From contig WKLE02001713.1 in NCBI GenBank assembly GCA_014885115.2, positions 1 to 23,086 on the forward strand: a stretch of 23,086 nucleotides of DNA, written 5' to 3'. This document shows positions 1 to 8,087 of this stretch, in pieces. Position numbers and translations under genes: made by a program. The stretch's first letter is position 1. Each line of letters starts with the position of its first letter. Source of the DNA: Asterionellopsis glacialis (lineage: Eukaryota > Bacillariophyta > Plagiogrammaphyceae > Rhaphoneidales > Asterionellopsidaceae). The notes under the pieces are model-generated. The model saw only the letters and a list, made by a program, of their open reading frames with translations. It did not search any database and had not been told where the DNA came from.

Positions 1-2418
1 ACTGTTAAGGATGGAGTAGTAGTGCACACATTTCAAGGGCATAAACCATCTATGGATGGAATATTAGTGCACACATTTCATGGGCATACAACTGCTATTA
101 CATCTGTAGCGTTTTCACCAAATGGTCAACAAATTCTAACAGGATCATTCGACAGGACTGCTAAATTGTGGAACGTTAAGGATGGAACAATAGTACGTGA
201 ATTTCGACATGAAATTTCTGTTTTATCTGTGGCGTTTTCACCCAATGGCCAATATGTATTAACAGGATCAGACGATAAGACTGCTACATTGTGGAGTGTG
301 AAGGACGGAACACGTGTACAAAAATTTCAAGGGCACGCAGATTATGTTGTGTCTGTAGCATTTTCACCCAATGGCCAATACATACTAACAGGATCAAATG
401 ACAAGAACGCGAAATTATGGAATGTTAAGGACGGAACAGTAGTACATACATTTCAAAAACATGTAAACCATGTTGTATCTGTAGCATTTTCACCAAATGG
501 TCAATACGTATTGACGGGATCTTGGGATGGAAGTACTAAATTATGGAGTGTGAAAGATGGAAGATTAGTACATACATTCCATGGGCATACAAATACTATT
601 AGATCTGTAGCATTTTCACCAAGTGGTCAATATGCACTAACAGGATCAGGTGACAACACTGCTAGATTGTGGAAAATTCCGAAATCATTTTCACGTTCTC
701 CCTATGTAACGGTTGGTGATGTGGAGAATAGTGAAAATTTCACGTCGAACAATGCAAATAGTAATACTGCAATACCATCCACTGGCACATCTACGCCGAA
801 TCAATCAACTATCTCCACAACCATGCCAACGGTATCTCAGACGAATCAAAACCAAATCAATACGAACAATAACACTGCAAAACCATCCAATAGCACACCA
901 GCGCTGAATCAATCAGCTACCTCAACAAATATGGCAGTATCATCTCTAAACAGTCAAAGCCAAATTAATACTACATTGATAGATGAAGCTCATCGGAATG
1001 AACAATATTTACTTGATCTAATACACAATACAAACACGATGGTGATGAATACCCAACTTCTTGCGGAATATCCAGAGGAATTGAAATCTTTGTTGTATGA
1101 AAAATCACAATCAAACCAAGAAAAGAAGGAATTGGAAAGTATTTTAGATTCGCATCACTATCGTGAATTTTATATACATTTAGTTCGTAAATTGAATGGT
1201 ATGATGAATGCATGTAATACAATTGATTCTGGAATGGTTACCAAATCAGATGGATCTTTTCAAGATTATGTACACGATTTAATAAAAGAAGGCACATGGA
1301 CTGCACTGAGTAAAATTGATCTTGGCAATACATTGTCAAGTGTCATTGAATGGGCTAAGAAACAAATAGCAATCGTTCCTTTCACGGATGCTATTGGTTC
1401 TTTTTTCCAAATTGTATGTTCATTTAAAAATAAACGTGATCAATATCTAGCAATTGGACGTGTGGCTTTTGTGAACGCTTTAGCAGACATACAAGAACAT
1501 GGCCGTGGTGGAGTCAATGGAACTGTACAACGCATAGCTCGAACTATGGTACGAGTAAAAGCATTCGAGTTAGAGCAATCACAAAGGAAGAAAACATCTC
1601 GGATTAATAAACTTTACACGAAGATCATTGGTACATCTGAAAGTACACCTGCCAAACAACTTGGTTGCGAGGTAGCTGATTTAATTATCGGTGTTATTAT
1701 GAAACCCAAGGAACACACGGAACTATTCCGTGTTTTAAATGGCCAACTGATAAAGCAATCTAGCGGATCATTGGATGAAATAATTGTAGCTGCAGCTTTA
1801 GATATAGCAGTTGAATATGTGCAAAATCTTGAAGCATTTTCAGTTCCAAAATTAAGCAACATGGATAATGACAATGAGAGCAAATCCAATGTTGCTATTC
1901 AACACAATTTTCAAAACAATCACACTATAAAATCATCCTCGAATGAGGTCGATTCTTACACAATCAATGCATCTGAAAGTGATGTGTTCAACCAGACGGT
2001 TATGCACTACGGTGCAGAAACCAAGGACAATCACAGTGTGAAGATGCTGAAAAGACTTGAAGAATTGGAAAGACGAAATGAGATGGTAGAAAAACGAAAT
2101 GAAATGTTGTTGATGGAAGTTGAAAAGTTGAAAAATAAGAACATAGAAGTAGATGGTGGACCTTTGGCTCAGATGTATGAAACACCATTTGCTAGCAGTG
2201 CTCAACAAACTACTATGGCTCGTCTTGATATTCTTGAACGGGGTATGGTGAACATCCAAGATAATTTGCTTCAAGCAAATGAAAAAATAGTGCAGCATGA
2301 TGAACTTTTAGGTATTACGAATGCTATTGGCGTTACGAGAAATACTGGCAAAAAGAAAGAAAAATCGGATGTAGCTAAAGAACTTGAAAGGGCAGAGTTG
2401 TTTCAAAGGAAAATATGA
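1..2418 (+). CDS. WD40-repeat protein with C-terminal coiled coil, 5'-partial
   Basis: The frame is open from the first base of the window and ends at the TGA at 2416-2418, so the start lies upstream; the first in-window candidate (22) is only a GTG. Residues from about 25 to 230 are five WD40 blades with the motif SVAFSPNGQY-LTGS-D-TAKLW, spaced 123 or 126 nt (core positions 106, 229, 355, 481, 607). They form part of a beta-propeller, normally a protein-interaction platform. A Ser/Thr/Asn/Gln-rich linker follows (about 720-970), then a helical domain of about 300 residues that I do not recognise, and a coiled coil near 2040-2160 (LKRLEELERRNEMVEKRNEM) with a second helical stretch and Lys-rich C-terminus. 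No catalytic motif is visible. The likely role is a scaffold. The blades are unusually alike in DNA sequence, which points to recent internal duplication or gene conversion. Confidence 0.85.
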   Translation, partial: TVKDGVVVHTFQGHKPSMDGILVHTFHGHTTAITSVAFSPNGQQILTGSFDRTAKLWNVKDGTIVREFRHEISVLSVAFSPNGQYVLTGSDDKTATLWSVKDGTRVQKFQGHADYVVSVAFSPNGQYILTGSNDKNAKLWNVKDGTVVHTFQKHVNHVVSVAFSPNGQYVLTGSWDGSTKLWSVKDGRLVHTFHGHTNTIRSVAFSPSGQYALTGSGDNTARLWKIPKSFSRSPYVTVGDVENSENFTSNNANSNTAIPSTGTSTPNQSTISTTMPTVSQTNQNQINTNNNTAKPSNSTPALNQSATSTNMAVSSLNSQSQINTTLIDEAHRNEQYLLDLIHNTNTMVMNTQLLAEYPEELKSLLYEKSQSNQEKKELESILDSHHYREFYIHLVRKLNGMMNACNTIDSGMVTKSDGSFQDYVHDLIKEGTWTALSKIDLGNTLSSVIEWAKKQIAIVPFTDAIGSFFQIVCSFKNKRDQYLAIGRVAFVNALADIQEHGRGGVNGTVQRIARTMVRVKAFELEQSQRKKTSRINKLYTKIIGTSESTPAKQLGCEVADLIIGVIMKPKEHTELFRVLNGQLIKQSSGSLDEIIVAAALDIAVEYVQNLEAFSVPKLSNMDNDNESKSNVAIQHNFQNNHTIKSSSNEVDSYTINASESDVFNQTVMHYGAETKDNHSVKMLKRLEELERRNEMVEKRNEMLLMEVEKLKNKNIEVDGGPLAQMYETPFASSAQQTTMARLDILERGMVNIQDNLLQANEKIVQHDELLGITNAIGVTRNTGKKKEKSDVAKELERAELFQRKI
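82..690 (+). repeat. Tandem WD40-encoding repeats, about 126 nt each
   Basis: Five consecutive units share the core GTAGCRTTTTCACC-AATGGTCAA at 106, 229, 355, 481 and 607. The spacing is 123 nt once and 126 nt three times, i.e. 41-42 codons, the size of one propeller blade. Similarity is visible at the DNA level and not only in the protein. Confidence 0.9.
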
Positions 2419-3838
2419 AAAATTTTGTGTTTTTTTTTTTGATTCAGACAGTATAGTAAAAGCTTTGAAACATAACTTAATGTTTGCAATGTAAGAGCAA
2501 GAATAAGATCTTTCATTGATACAAACTCTGTCCACGAAGTTTGTTTCGTTCGTTTAATTATTTCGTTATTTCATGTAAGTAGACTCATTAATTTTGCTGT
2601 TGTTGGTTCGGTTAGAGGTTTCTTGGAGCATCATCCTCTTTTTATTCCTGCCTTTTGTTGAGTTCTCCTCGATTGCGACCTAGAATTTCAACAAATGATA
2701 ATTTGAGATAGCATAGGGAATTATTCTGTCCTCTTTTTGATGGAGCTGGAAATGACTGATAAATTCTTCGTATTCTCCGAAGCTAGAGAGTATATATCTC
2801 GATGCTTTTCTACATTACCACACGATATCTCTGTTGTTTTGGAATAGTATTTTTGTAGATCTTCATTTGTTCTTACTTACTGTGCCTGTGAATGATGTTA
2901 CCGGAAATTTCATTTTTTTTTCTCCCCCTGTCCCTGAAAGAATGTACTGTCAACTATCAGTCTCTTCACGATTCTGGGTAATGTACTCCAGGAGATTATA
3001 GTACGACGTCATATGTCACATCATGACATTCGGGTCAGTTTTGACAACTCCTACTTAATCGATTATTTAAGCTTCGATAATTCATCCTACTTAAGACTAC
3101 CCCGGTATTAGTAGGTTCGTTGCGATTCTTTCATACGAAGTTATAAACAGAGTGAGTTAACCCGAAGAAAAACCTTTTGTATGTATCGCTTATTTGAGAG
3201 AATACTATAGAATAGAATTTCTCTTGAAGACCTTCGGAGTTATTGAGCTAATGACCTCTTACGATATTTTCGTAGATGATACTGTAAACAGAACATGGGT
3301 ATCAGGTATTGGTATGATACTTAGCTAAGATACAAGTTGAAGGAGAACTTGAACATATATTTGAATTCCGTGAGTAAGCACCCAATGAAATTGCGTAGAA
3401 GACATTCTATGAATTTTTGGGAATTCGATTGGTTTCGTTAATCGTGGTATTTTCTCCGAAATGACTACAAATTTGTCCATACAACTATAAACTCACAGAA
3501 TATGACAGGTATAGTCCAAAGACCTTGTTCCTATACAGTATCGGACAATGTTTATTTGCGTGTTTTTGTTCTCAACGCAACTGATTTGCTGTTTTAGTAG
3601 TCCTACTTGAATGCGGTATAGAAGAAGCAAACGAAAGAAACAAAAGACGAGACGCGCAGAACAAAGAGCCTTTCTCTGGTCTACACTGAAAATCGATAGA
3701 CCGCGATAGAGAGAAACACGAATGTATGCGAAACAAAAACCACGCTAAAAGGGATTGTGTAAAAAGAAGTGACAAAAGAGTTCAGAGAGAAAGAGAATTG
3801 CTTGGGCTTTTTCACGTTTTGCTCTTCTCTAGAGAACG
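2419..3838. other. Intergenic region, no gene recognised
   Basis: This 1.4-kb AT-rich spacer separates two co-oriented genes. I see no convincing coding frame and no tRNA-like element. It contains a poly-T run just after the upstream stop (about 2430-2440), a 6-bp inverted repeat ATGTCA-(5)-TGACAT near 3013-3029, and the direct repeat TCCTACTTAA near 3049 and 3086. The last few hundred bases presumably contain the promoter and 5' UTR of the 3839 gene, but no clear TATA box is visible. Confidence 0.5.
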
Positions 3839-6800
3839 ATGATTTGCTACTACAACCCGACAAGAAGAATAACATGCTTACTACTGATTTTCTTGTCAAC
3901 GAATCTATATGCATCAGCTAGCTATAGCAGCAGCGCTGTTGAGACTGAACGCGTGCGAGTACCTTCACTACGACGGACACGTCAACAATACAAGCCAGAT
4001 GTGGAATCTTCAAGAAACCGTATTGACAGTAGCACCAAGACTAATGTATTCCGTGCTTCCTGCTCCAAACGGGTGTCAACGGGGACCAATGGCGATTTGA
4101 GTGCCTATGGACAAATGTTTAATGTTCGGCGACCTAACAACGCAAATTCAATCAACTATTTATCTATAATTTCCTTTGAAATATATACAGATATCTTTGA
4201 TCCTGCCATGAATGTAACGTATGAATTGTATTCAAGAGAAGGTGATTATCAGACTGCCAAATCTGATATGAGGTTTTGGACCTTGGTAGCTAGTGGAACA
4301 CTAGAGGGTGGTGGAGCTGGCAAAGATCGCCCCACACGAATACCTCAAGTATTAGATTTACCAGTGAGTTCAGATGATGGACGCGCGTTTTACATTACGT
4401 TGAAAACCAAGGATTTAATTTATAGCAAGGGCCGCGGGACACAGGGGGACGCTCGTGTCCAACAAGCTAATCAAGATTTAGAAATATGGGAAGGTGTAGG
4501 ACTACTAACATATCCAGCCCAACAAAGCTTTGTGATTGGGCCACGTAGTTTTTTAGGTGCTCTAGGGTACAAGTCATCACCCAATTGCAATGATGATATT
4601 TTTGACAATAATGGGAACAGCAATACTGACGGCTCCGGGACAAGTAGCAAAGTCAAATTATCTTTTTTTAGTGAACACTCCAACAGATTTAGTTTAGACA
4701 AAATTGTAAGTGGGATCAACGACAATGCTCAAATTGCTTTACAAGAAATTTTCATGGTAGATGAAAAGTTGCAAAGTTATGCACTCCGAACTGATTTGAA
4801 AATCAGCAAGGTGGAATCTGAGTTTGTCCCCCTAGACGAAAAAGCACGTAAGTACAGAAAAGCATACTGTATACCGCGTTTTGCGAGGATCGGATTGCTC
4901 TCTAACTACAGGATCTTTCTGCGGCTCACCAATCATAACATTTTACTCTTTTTGCCTCTGTCCCTTTACCTATGCGCAGCACGGTGTATTCCATCTGGTT
5001 CCAAGAAAATATCTGAAACCATATGCTCTGTTGTGAATACAATAGTTACCTTTTCCCATGCAGCTATGTCGGAAAACGAAATCAAGACTTTACGTGAATC
5101 TGTACTTTCACATGGTGATAATGTCGTCAACAAGATTGGTGATGACAATGATTTTGATAATACACAGTACATTGGTGTCCAAATTAAGAATGATTCGGTT
5201 GAGATCGATCTATTTGGTCCATCAAGAGAAATGAATGCGGAGGAACAAGAAGTATTTCAACAAGGTTTTATAAGAGTCTTCAATCCAATTTTGGAGGCTA
5301 CAGAACAAATACATATCTCAAAAGCTACAGTTATTGATCAAAAATTTAGTACAGCTAGTCGAAGAAGAGAAAGAAGGAGAAGAGCAGCAGCAGACTTTTC
5401 ATCCTTGTCTTCAAACCCAACAACAGAGGTGCAGTCCCCAAGTAGCAATAGGTCACTCAACGAAGATGGTGATAGTGTTGGGCGTAATACTATCACCCTT
5501 GCTTTTGTTGCTGAATCAAGACCATCAGATACTAGTCTAAAACTCACTGTTACCAAGGCACTTTTGAACTACGAAACAGTTTTTTTACAGTGGTTGAAAT
5601 TAAGTCCCGAAAAAGAGTACTTTCAGTTTTCTTACATGTCCAATCCTATGGGTGCAGATCATTATGATACAGATGATGAAACTAGCAACGATAGTGACGA
5701 TGATACAAACGCCAACACCAGTGATGATGACTCCGATGATAAAGTCAACGTAGGTGCTATCGTTGCTGCATTAGGATCATTGATTGGAATAGGTGTTATT
5801 GGTATTGTTGCCTTTAGCTGTTGTGGAATTTCATGTATATGTTGGCAGTCCAAGAAACGAGAAGAAGCTATCAAGAAGCGCCAAGAGGAAGAGGAGCGAG
5901 AACAACAACGGGTACAAAATCGTCGGTCTGGATTGAGACACTTCGCCAACAGAGTATCAAGCCGCGTCTTGGCACATTACCCTGTCAGGCCAAATAGTGG
6001 TAGGGATGGTAACAAACAAGAAGATTCAAGAGACCGACGTGGTGGATTCAAACAATTTGCCAACAGAGTATCAAGTCGCGTCCTGGGATATTACCCTGCA
6101 AAGCAAAGTGGTGGTGGTAGTACTAGTACAAAAACAAAAGATTCAGCAGACCGTCATGGTGGCGATCTCTCCTCATCCAAGTATCGAGGTGATGAACAGA
6201 ATACGGCATCTTCCACAGATACTGGCAGCAAGGATGCTAACAATCCAAGAAAATCATCTGACAGCAACTATCGCAGTCATGATGGTTTCAAAAAGCAAGT
6301 AGAAGAAGATGTCATGAAAGCATTAGCGGAAGACGGCCACAAACCATCTATGAATCTTGATGATTACATGGATACTGAAATGAATAGGTCTGAACATCGT
6401 GGTGCCAATAATCGTCGAGGGATCATGGATGTGAGTACATCAAGCCGTGGTGACGGTCATAGAATGAGTAATCGATCAGAACATAATAAGAGAAGACCAT
6501 CCATGGATGTTTCAAGTAGCCGAACAGATCCCATGAACAGGTCAGATCATGATCGACCTTCCCAACACGCACGACGCGCTACTATGGATATGTCATCCTC
6601 TTCAGGTCGTCAACGGCACAATATGAAGAGACCATCTATGGACATGGCTAGTAATCGAACAGATCCTACAACTTCCTTAAATCAATCAGACCATTATTAT
6701 CAAGAAGACTTCACTGATACGTCACCTGGTCGTCAAAGGCATAGTAGTGGTCACCACGATCGCGATAGATTGAACAAATCAGAACATCAAGCAAGGCGAA

Positions 6801-7780
6801 GCACCATGGATAATTCATTTTCATATCTAGACCATGAACCAATGACTAGTAGTCGATCGGAGCACCGGCGGCGGCAACGCCCATCTATGGATTTGAGTGA
6901 ATCCGATCGGATGAATAGGTCTGCCCACAATCCTCGTCATCGAAGATCTAAGGATTTGGGCGTGGTTCTGGACAAACATGATCATGATGAAATGAAGAGA
7001 TCCGGTCATCGTCGAAGTGCACGGCGGGAGACGACGGGCGACATGGTGAGTGAAGCATCGTCAAGTCGCAAAGAACGAGAGGAAGCTCTAGCGCAGAGCC
7101 TTGATAAAGCAGACCGAGAAAGATTGAATAAGTCTGAACATAATCACCGCAGAAGACCTAGTATGGACATGAATTCATCAGGACATCAAAGACATTCTAC
7201 TGCCATGACAAGTCGGTCGGAGCATAGGCGAACAACAACATCTATGGATATCGTAGATCGTGATAGAATGAATAAGTCTGGACATCAACATCGTTCAAGG
7301 TCTTCAAGAACACCAGGAGAAGATACTATGAGAAGATCTACTCGATCTGAACATCGAAGGCAAGTTTCCGAGGATCTTGTGGAACGAGATAGAATGAATC
7401 AATCTGAACGTCAACCACGAAGAGGAACTATGGATACAAGCAATACATCTGGTCGTCGTGGAGGAGGACGTACCTCGACGGAAAGTCGATCTGAACATAG
7501 AAGGACAACGAAAGCAACATCATTGGATATTGTTGATCGAGATCGAATGAATCAATCTGAACGTCAACCACGAAGAGGAACTATGGATACAAGCAATACA
7601 TCTGGCCGTCGTGGTGGAGGGCGTCCTTCTATGGAAAGTCGATCTGAACATAGAAGGACAGCACCATCAACATCATTGGATATTGTTGATCGAGATCGAA
7701 TGAATCAATCTGAACGTCAACCACGAAGGGGGACAATGGATTTAAGTACTTCCAGCCGAAATCGTAGAAGGCATGGTTAA
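3839..7780 (+). CDS. Single-pass membrane protein with Arg/Ser/His-rich phosphosite-repeat tail
   Basis: The start ATG at 3839 opens directly into a signal peptide (hydrophobic core ITCLLLIFLSTNLYASA). The ectodomain begins with a module of about 150 residues (from GQMFNV to the LGALGY region) that resembles a recurring extracellular module of diatom secreted proteins; I cannot name the family. A polybasic stretch RRRERRRRAAA (about 5360-5390) could be a proprotein cleavage site. An Asp-rich stretch (DDDTNANTSDDDSDD) precedes a transmembrane helix at about 5745-5830 (VGAIVAALGSLIGIGVIGIV), followed by CC and basic residues. The cytoplasmic tail has about 640 residues with recurring DRMN-SEH, RRPSMD and SRSEHRR units, including at least eight RRx(S/T) sites of the kind used by basophilic kinases. 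The frame is open throughout (1,313 codons) but probably contains an intron at 4848-4979, giving 1,269 residues. It may be a receptor or adhesion protein with a regulated tail; that function is inferred. Confidence 0.75.
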   Translation: MICYYNPTRRITCLLLIFLSTNLYASASYSSSAVETERVRVPSLRRTRQQYKPDVESSRNRIDSSTKTNVFRASCSKRVSTGTNGDLSAYGQMFNVRRPNNANSINYLSIISFEIYTDIFDPAMNVTYELYSREGDYQTAKSDMRFWTLVASGTLEGGGAGKDRPTRIPQVLDLPVSSDDGRAFYITLKTKDLIYSKGRGTQGDARVQQANQDLEIWEGVGLLTYPAQQSFVIGPRSFLGALGYKSSPNCNDDIFDNNGNSNTDGSGTSSKVKLSFFSEHSNRFSLDKIVSGINDNAQIALQEIFMVDEKLQSYALRTDLKISKVESEFVPLDEKARKYRKAYCIPRFARIGLLSNYRIFLRLTNHNILLFLPLSLYLCAARCIPSGSKKISETICSVVNTIVTFSHAAMSENEIKTLRESVLSHGDNVVNKIGDDNDFDNTQYIGVQIKNDSVEIDLFGPSREMNAEEQEVFQQGFIRVFNPILEATEQIHISKATVIDQKFSTASRRRERRRRAAADFSSLSSNPTTEVQSPSSNRSLNEDGDSVGRNTITLAFVAESRPSDTSLKLTVTKALLNYETVFLQWLKLSPEKEYFQFSYMSNPMGADHYDTDDETSNDSDDDTNANTSDDDSDDKVNVGAIVAALGSLIGIGVIGIVAFSCCGISCICWQSKKREEAIKKRQEEEEREQQRVQNRRSGLRHFANRVSSRVLAHYPVRPNSGRDGNKQEDSRDRRGGFKQFANRVSSRVLGYYPAKQSGGGSTSTKTKDSADRHGGDLSSSKYRGDEQNTASSTDTGSKDANNPRKSSDSNYRSHDGFKKQVEEDVMKALAEDGHKPSMNLDDYMDTEMNRSEHRGANNRRGIMDVSTSSRGDGHRMSNRSEHNKRRPSMDVSSSRTDPMNRSDHDRPSQHARRATMDMSSSSGRQRHNMKRPSMDMASNRTDPTTSLNQSDHYYQEDFTDTSPGRQRHSSGHHDRDRLNKSEHQARRSTMDNSFSYLDHEPMTSSRSEHRRRQRPSMDLSESDRMNRSAHNPRHRRSKDLGVVLDKHDHDEMKRSGHRRSARRETTGDMVSEASSSRKEREEALAQSLDKADRERLNKSEHNHRRRPSMDMNSSGHQRHSTAMTSRSEHRRTTTSMDIVDRDRMNKSGHQHRSRSSRTPGEDTMRRSTRSEHRRQVSEDLVERDRMNQSERQPRRGTMDTSNTSGRRGGGRTSTESRSEHRRTTKATSLDIVDRDRMNQSERQPRRGTMDTSNTSGRRGGGRPSMESRSEHRRTAPSTSLDIVDRDRMNQSERQPRRGTMDLSTSSRNRRRHG
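4848..4979 (+). other. Probable in-frame intron (132 nt, phase 1)
   Basis: A consensus donor GTAAGT lies at 4848-4853, and the acceptor GCAG at 4976-4979 is preceded by a long pyrimidine-rich tract (TTTTACTCTTTTTGCCTCTGTCCC and so on, from 4941). Its length is divisible by three and it contains no in-frame stop, so it is hidden in an apparently uninterrupted frame. If translated, it would add the hydrophobic stretch NILLFLPLSLYL inside the ectodomain, which looks artefactual. CTAAC near 4905 or ATAAC near 4935 could be the branch point. A second acceptor at 5061-5063 (TTTTCCCATGCAG) would give a 216-nt intron, also a multiple of three. Confidence 0.7.
5925..6110 (+). repeat. Duplicated juxtamembrane unit, 114-nt period
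   Basis: Two copies of a 38-codon unit encode FANRVSSRVLAHYP and FANRVSSRVLGYYP, starting near 5943 and 6057. Each is basic and amphipathic if helical, with R/V/L on alternating faces, and lies just inside the membrane helix. The DNA copies are close to identical over the core. Confidence 0.8.
7387..7780 (+). repeat. 153-nt tandem repeat encoding a 51-residue phosphosite unit
   Basis: The segment AATGAATCAATCTGAACG recurs at 7393, 7546 and 7699, a spacing of exactly 153 nt. Each unit encodes DRMNQSERQPRRGTMD, then an SGRRGGGR linker, then SRSEHRRT. The third copy is partial and ends the protein. More diverged copies of the same motifs extend upstream to about 6380, so the tail probably grew by repeated duplication and the 3' end is the youngest part. 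Confidence 0.9.
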
Positions 7781-8087
7781 CCGATCATAGTATAATACGA
7801 AATATAAAATGAACAAACTAATCCATTCCATTCCTCTCGTTGTAAACCTGATTTTTTTTTAAATAAATACAAATATTTCCTAAAATATAATTTTACCTCT
7901 AGCAGTGACAAGATTTCATTGTCAGTTCTCTCGTTCTTCTTGATCATGCGGGGTTTCCTACAACTGTTATTCAATACAAATCATTTTTCTTTTTCTTTTT
8001 TTTGAGGGGGGGGGAGAGGTGGGTGGATGCAAGTTTATCTGGTGTGTAGGGTTAGGTGAAATATCTTTCCCAGGTAGTATCTTCCTC
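7781..8087. other. Convergent intergenic region
   Basis: This spacer separates two genes that end toward each other. It holds a T9 run followed by AATAAATA (about 7851-7868), a possible polyadenylation signal for the + strand gene, and a G-run within a TTTTTTTTGAGGGGGGGGG segment near 8000-8015. No coding sequence is recognised. Confidence 0.45.

Noticed and set aside
45..60. KPSMD in the WD40 protein resembles the RPSMD motif of the 3839-7780 tail repeats.
   Set aside because: It is only five residues in a repeat stub, with no wider DNA similarity seen.
1933..2535. Minus-strand frames opposite the WD40 gene.
   Set aside because: They lie antisense to a clear coding sequence, with compositions rich in Phe/Ser/His typical of reverse-frame artefacts.
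3132..3144. CATACGAAGTTAT matches 12 of 13 bases of one loxP arm.
   Set aside because: There is no second arm or proper spacer and no recombinase gene; a 13-bp match is expected by chance or is irrelevant in a eukaryotic window.
6380..7780. Tandem repeats considered as a CRISPR-like or satellite array.
   Set aside because: The repeats are in frame, coding, and conserve protein motifs; there are no unique spacers.
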